From positions 634,185,303-634,249,302 of the forward strand of contig CM060910.1 of the NCBI GenBank assembly GCA_030737875.1: a DNA stretch of 64,000 bases, given 5' to 3'. The notes below the pieces were generated by a model. The model saw only the letters and a list, made by a program, of their open reading frames with translations, was not told the DNA's origin and did not search any database. Below, in pieces: positions 59,532 to 64,000 of the stretch. The stretch's first letter is position 1. Each line of letters begins with the position of its first letter. Made by a program: the position numbers and the translations under genes. Origin of the DNA: Allium sativum (Eukaryota; Streptophyta; Magnoliopsida; Asparagales; Amaryllidaceae).

Positions 59532-61957
59532 TGTTGGATCTAGATTAACCCTAGAGGCCTGTGAATAGGGTCTACCATAGTTTTTCACTGAATTAAAAAT
59601 CTAATAGGATATTAAATAATAAACAGATCACAAAATGCAGCAAAAATAAAAGTATAGAAAATAAATCACACGCAGATATACCCAGCTTCGACAAAACTCT
59701 GCCTACTGATGCATTCCTAAGGTTTCTACTAGATAAAAGAACAGATCCTGCATACAAAACCATGTACACTCGCGAACCACTCGCTCCTATTCTAATCCTA
59801 TGCTCAAAACCCTAGATTGACCGATATCCCGACCCCGTAACCAGTAAACTAGATTTTACAGATTCTAGCAACTGTCAGTCGACACCCTGACTGATTCCCC
59901 AAGATTTTTACAGAATTCTTGAAACTGTTTTAGTTGCTACAAAAAAAAAAAATACAATTAAAATAAAACAAATTTGAAAACCCTAGAGTTAAATTAAAAG
60001 GGTTATCCCCTTTAGAAATTATGGCCAACCTATTTGAAATGTGTTGGACCCGTTCCGTTTTCTTCATTGGAGAATAAAGATGGCGGCCATCGATTAGGAT
60101 TTTCCATATCCCAAATCTCGATAGGGTGATCTTCAATTTGCTTCTCTGTTTACTTCGAATCAATGGATGCTTGATTCTCCGATGGCTTTGCTCGCCCAAT
60201 TTGGGATTGCTCTCTGGCTCGATCAAAACTGTGAGTCTCCTGAAATTTTTTGCTTTGAATATGCTTGAATTGATTTTATGGGTTTCGATGAAATGCCTGT
60301 GATGACATGGTGTAAATATAGGATTGAAAATCCCTTAGACCCTTCTCTGATTTCAACAACTGATTGATCTGATTTCTATGGTTTCATCTTTTGATTTCCT
60401 ACGTGAAAAATGTTGCCTTTTGCGAGATGATGTCCACGGCTTTGATTGAGTTGAACCTGGACTTGAATTTGAATTTCCCTTGCATGAATTAATTTGATAA
60501 AACTTTTTGCCAAAATTTTGCATGCTGCATATATATCTTTATACCCACTTGCACTAATTATACGATTTAATTTCCTACCAAAAATATTATTTCTAGAAAT
60601 ACATGACTGGAAATATTTTCTTGCTTTGGCAAATGCAAGTTGATTACTTGCCAAAAACACTGTTGGGAGATTACCGCATTTTCTGGAATCCACTAAAAAA
60701 ATATTTTTGATTTCCTACAACTATTAAAAGCTTTGTCATGTACCATTCTTTGATTTCAGCAAAGTATTTAGAAGGATTTTTTCCCAAAAACTGATTGCCA
60801 AAAATTCGATCATTGATGATTTCATTTCCTTTTGTGTCTGCATGAGTGTATAAATATCCAAAATTGAATATTTGATTCCACCATCTCTTTATGACTGTAT
60901 GAAACTTTGCTCATGTGTACTGTTTTGCACACAGTTGTTTTGAGTCTCAAGTCTGAACTGTTGTACTTGACATAGTAGCATCACCCATGCATCATAAACT
61001 TGAACTGTTGAACCATTCTCACCATTCTCTTTTACTTGTTCACATTGTTCTGCCATGTTAGTTTAGCGACTTGCATTTGCCAAATTTTATTGTAGCTCCA
61101 CTGCATATGAACACATGCTACTTGAAAGTTCCCTGCTGTCGTGAAAACTGACTTGAAATATGAATTTGTTGCACTAGTATGTACCCATCATTTCAGCTAC
61201 ATCACCTTGGGCCTTGATACATACATATATATGTGTGTTGCCACGGCCATTCCTTTTTCTTGCAAAAAAATGTTCTCTTGCCAATGCTGGCTGAACCTGT
61301 GTACACTGCAAAATCTTTGAGCTTCCATGTATTTGAAGCTTGCATTTTGACTTGTTCATGCTAGCTGCACATGTCATAATGTTGTGTCTTGTCCATATTG
61401 ATATTGACTGAAACATATACATTGTTGGTATGAACACGCCACTTGATCATTGCTTTTGCACCACACTTGAGTTGCTACTGTATCACCATGAACTGATTTG
61501 AAAAACTTGCTCCACTAGTTGTTTTTGTACTTGCAGCTGTACTCCGTTGTTTTGTTGTACTTGGGTGTAAATGCACACATGTGCATTCATGTACCATGTA
61601 TGTTGGCTGCACCATGTAGATTTCACTACTGTCTTTGTTCGTCTATGCTGTTCTACTTGGCTAATCTGAAATGCCACATCAATGCTTGGTTGACTTGTGA
61701 TTTTTTTCCATTGACTTTGCCTTGACCGGTTGAGCTTGCTTTGCACAAATCACATTGACACTTGTTTACTTTACCATTGCTACTAGACTATGCTGTTGTG
61801 TCCACCGCTCTATTTCACTGTCATGTATTGATATGCACTGAGTTTAGTTGGTCCACGTGGCTGCTCCTCAGTTGCACACTGATCGGCGAGCCAGTGCACA
61901 CGTGTGTGTATATACACGTGTGTATATGCAGCCATCAGATAAATTTTCCTGTCCCTA

Positions 61958-61990
<33 letters not shown>

Positions 61991-62598
61991 AACAGACTAG
62001 ACACAGATAAATCAGATCAAGTCATGAAAGATGATGAGAAACACACCAGAAATCTGAGGCAAATAAAAATTTCAAAAATAAAATTTATATTCGCATGTAT
62101 CCATATTTTATTTCTATTGCAGTGTACTGTGTGTGTATTTCTTGCTACATGTAAGCAGATGATGACTAGATTGACAGTGAAGATGCTGTGAAGACAGAAG
62201 ATTGAAGATGAAGACAATATTGAATTACATGTCAATGTATCAGTGTCAATGTGTACGAGTGAAAGAATGCATATAAGAATATGCAAAAAGAGTGTCTGAG
62301 AGAATATGTAGTGAGGAGCACTGTATATGGAATTGAATGAAATGTACACAAATAATGGAGTTGTTAAAAGTTGTACTGTTTCAAATATTGAAGTAAAATA
62401 TTATATTTAAATAAAATATTGTTTGAATGTTTATATTCGTGTACAGTAGTATTCTGTTTAAATATAAATATTATATTCCTGTCAGTGATGTATATATGAA
62501 ACAGTACAGTAACAAACACATTTAAAATAAAATATATTTGTTTGTTATCATCAAACAAAAATCATATAATTGTGTATACAACACCATTATATACAACA
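59532..62598 (-). repeat. 5' LTR (right copy) of the SIRE-like element
   Basis: 3067 bp. Starts TGTTGGATCT (plus strand) beside the primer binding site and ends ATACAACA before GTTTT. Confidence 0.9.
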
Positions 62599-62675
62599 GT
62601 TTTACGTAGATCTACCTCATGGTAAGTGTTTATCCTTTAAAAAAACCGAACATATGATTGGTTAAATTTGTATAA
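62599..62675. other. Short remainder of DNA interrupted by the SIRE-like element
   Basis: It begins with the GTTTT target duplication. It should continue the LTR at 51394-52117, but is too short to prove this. Confidence 0.4.
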
Positions 62676-64000
62676 AGACTATGGGACAAGAATCATAAGG
62701 CTCCGTCGCACGTGCTCAGTTCGAACAGGCCAAGGTCGTTTGCACAAACCCAGGTCATGTAAGAAAGGGAGATCTTTTGTTTGCAACAAGGTCGAGCAAA
62801 AGCCAAATGTCGAGCACGACATAAGGGTTTGTTCGCCCATAAAACAGGCTTCTATACTTACTTGCATGAAGGTCATTCGCTCATTACTTCTCTTGATTGT
62901 TCGTACATAACTCATGGGTAAGTAATTCAAGAAACTAAGTGGTCGCCCGCTCATCCTATGCTTACCCGCACACATACAGGCCGCCCGCACATGATCCAAC
63001 CATGCGGCCGTCCCTTCAAGCTCCATATGGACTTATGTAGTACGTTCGCTCTTATCCCAGTCGCTCGTACATCATATGGTCATGCAATCCAGAATAGGTC
63101 ACCCGTACAGGTGATACGGAGTCGCTCATACATAAATGATCACTTGCACAAGAGGAATAATTAAACACTTGGGTTGATAACACATCTGAAGATTAGGCAC
63201 CATCTTTTGGTCCAGCAAAATGGGGCTCGCATGTATGGGTCGAACCGGTCGGTCGGTCCTTGGTCCTCCAATCATCCCCTGGTCTGGTCGTTCGCTCCTA
63301 TCTCAGTCGCTAGCTCACCTCTTGATTGCATGGACGAGCAGAACAACTGGAAACAGCTGTCTACATCTATTTACAACCAGACGGTGGCATTTCTGTAAAT
63401 AACTGCACAAGCGACCCAAAACCTACATATATGGTTTTCAGCTCATTTCTTCATGGGAGCTCATCTATAAATATGTCATGGCTTCCATACTTTAAGGGAT
63501 CGATTTCCACCACCCCGAAGGGATGCCAAATTGCTTCTTCACTCATTTCAAGCGATCCTAACATCATCTAACATTTCAAACAAAGATCTAAAGAGAGATC
63601 CATCATGGCTTCGATCAAGATCAACCGAGTACTCTAGAGACTGAAGATTCTCCTTCATCCTCCTCGTATTTGAAGATTTCTCACCATTCCTCTGCCATTT
63701 CTTCGCTAGTCCAATCATTTCTCCACCAATTTATATAGATCTAAGTGAGATTTTCTTGTAATAAGAGAATATGAATGTACAAAGAGAGATTTTATGTCTT
63801 GTAAACATTGTGATGATAATGCACACTACCTTCATAGTGGACGTAGGCCTAGCTTAAGGTCGAACCATTCTAAAACTTGTCTTCATTTTACTTTTCTCCG
63901 CACCTTTTTATTTTAATCTTTTGGTGTTTGTGGCCCCATTGAATCTCCGACCATATTGGTGAAGTACGATTCACGTACCTCGGTGTTTGAGGCCATTTTT
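62676..64000 (+). repeat. Tat/Athila-like gypsy LTR, partial (runs off window)
   Basis: The body has degenerate stanzas (GTCGCTCGTACAT, GGTCGCCCGCTCAT, GCCCGCACATGATC and similar) at about 62830-63310. A TATA box TATAAATA lies at 63466-63473, followed by GTCATGGC. The downstream leader has GTGGACGTAGGCC, GTCGAACCATTC and a CTTTTGGTG stretch, which is characteristic of the R/U5 end of Tat/Athila LTRs. The left boundary is uncertain and the right end lies outside the window. ORFs here are chance. Confidence 0.6.
63466..63473 (+). promoter_or_regulatory. TATA box of the Tat/Athila-like LTR
   Basis: TATAAATA is followed by GTCATGGCTTCC and a pyrimidine-rich leader. Confidence 0.5.

Larger units (their letters stand above)
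52118..62598 (-). mobile_element. SIRE/Maximus-like copia derivative with gag only
   Basis: The LTR pair 52118-55215 and 59532-62598 begins TGTTGGATCT and ends ATACAACA on the plus strand, with flanks GTTTC (52113-52117) and GTTTT (62599-62603), a four-of-five match. It is oriented minus: the primer binding site lies next to the right LTR, the polypurine tract next to the left one. The 4.3-kb interior encodes only a gag with a long coiled coil. No protease, integrase, RT or RNase H motif is seen. This looks like a non-autonomous gag-only derivative that would need enzymes from a full-length relative. Confidence 0.85.

Noticed and set aside
62679..63571. Several 60-115-codon ORFs near the right end
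   Set aside because: They overlap each other on both strands within LTR stanza sequence, and none has a recognisable motif.

Overview
This window is nuclear DNA of a flowering plant. It has AT-rich spacers, long nested LTR retrotransposons and a CACTA DNA transposon. It also carries an intron-containing gene remnant of the plant YUCCA flavin mono-oxygenase family. A eudicot with a large, repeat-rich genome fits best; the species cannot be told from the sequence. No intact host gene was found. No tRNA, rRNA or CRISPR array was seen.

Layout. 1-3514: AT-rich DNA with a small inverted-repeat element (1402-2127). 3520-11995: a very long solo-LTR-like unit on the minus strand with a TTTAT target duplication, containing a 2.66-kb tandem duplication. 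12930-23880: a complete but decayed Ty3/gypsy chromovirus of Tekay/Del type, with 2.9-kb LTRs and a TGCAG target duplication. It sits about 460 bp upstream of a Helitron-like 3' end (24311-24340). 24341-27160: AT-rich spacer with a second degenerate Helitron-like end. 27195-27600: a 69-bp minisatellite. 27784-29187: a four-exon YUCCA10/11-like pseudogene.

29806-48000 is a stack of nested insertions. A small Ty1/copia element on the minus strand (LTR 31802-32030, end of pol 32068-32176) has its RNase H domain split by a gypsy-type solo LTR (32177-47719). That LTR is split by a 12.4-kb CACTA element (33925-46296, TSD GAA). The CACTA is in turn split inside its TNP2 transposase by another LTR remnant (about 37090-40500). 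The other part of the copia RNase H domain lies at 47720-47994, where a further LTR starting at 47995 cuts it.

47995-52117 holds LTR fragments and a long inverted repeat (arms 49612-50125 and 50900-51363). 52118-62598 is a minus-strand SIRE/Maximus-like copia derivative with 3.1-kb LTRs. It keeps only a broken coiled-coil gag and has no recognisable pol. 62599-64000 holds a short piece of interrupted DNA and then a Tat/Athila-like LTR running off the window.

The coding content therefore belongs to mobile elements, apart from the auxin-biosynthesis pseudogene. Every transposon coding region has stops or frameshifts, so I infer that nothing here is autonomous now. Element boundaries rest on LTR or TIR pairs plus target duplications where stated, and are approximate elsewhere.
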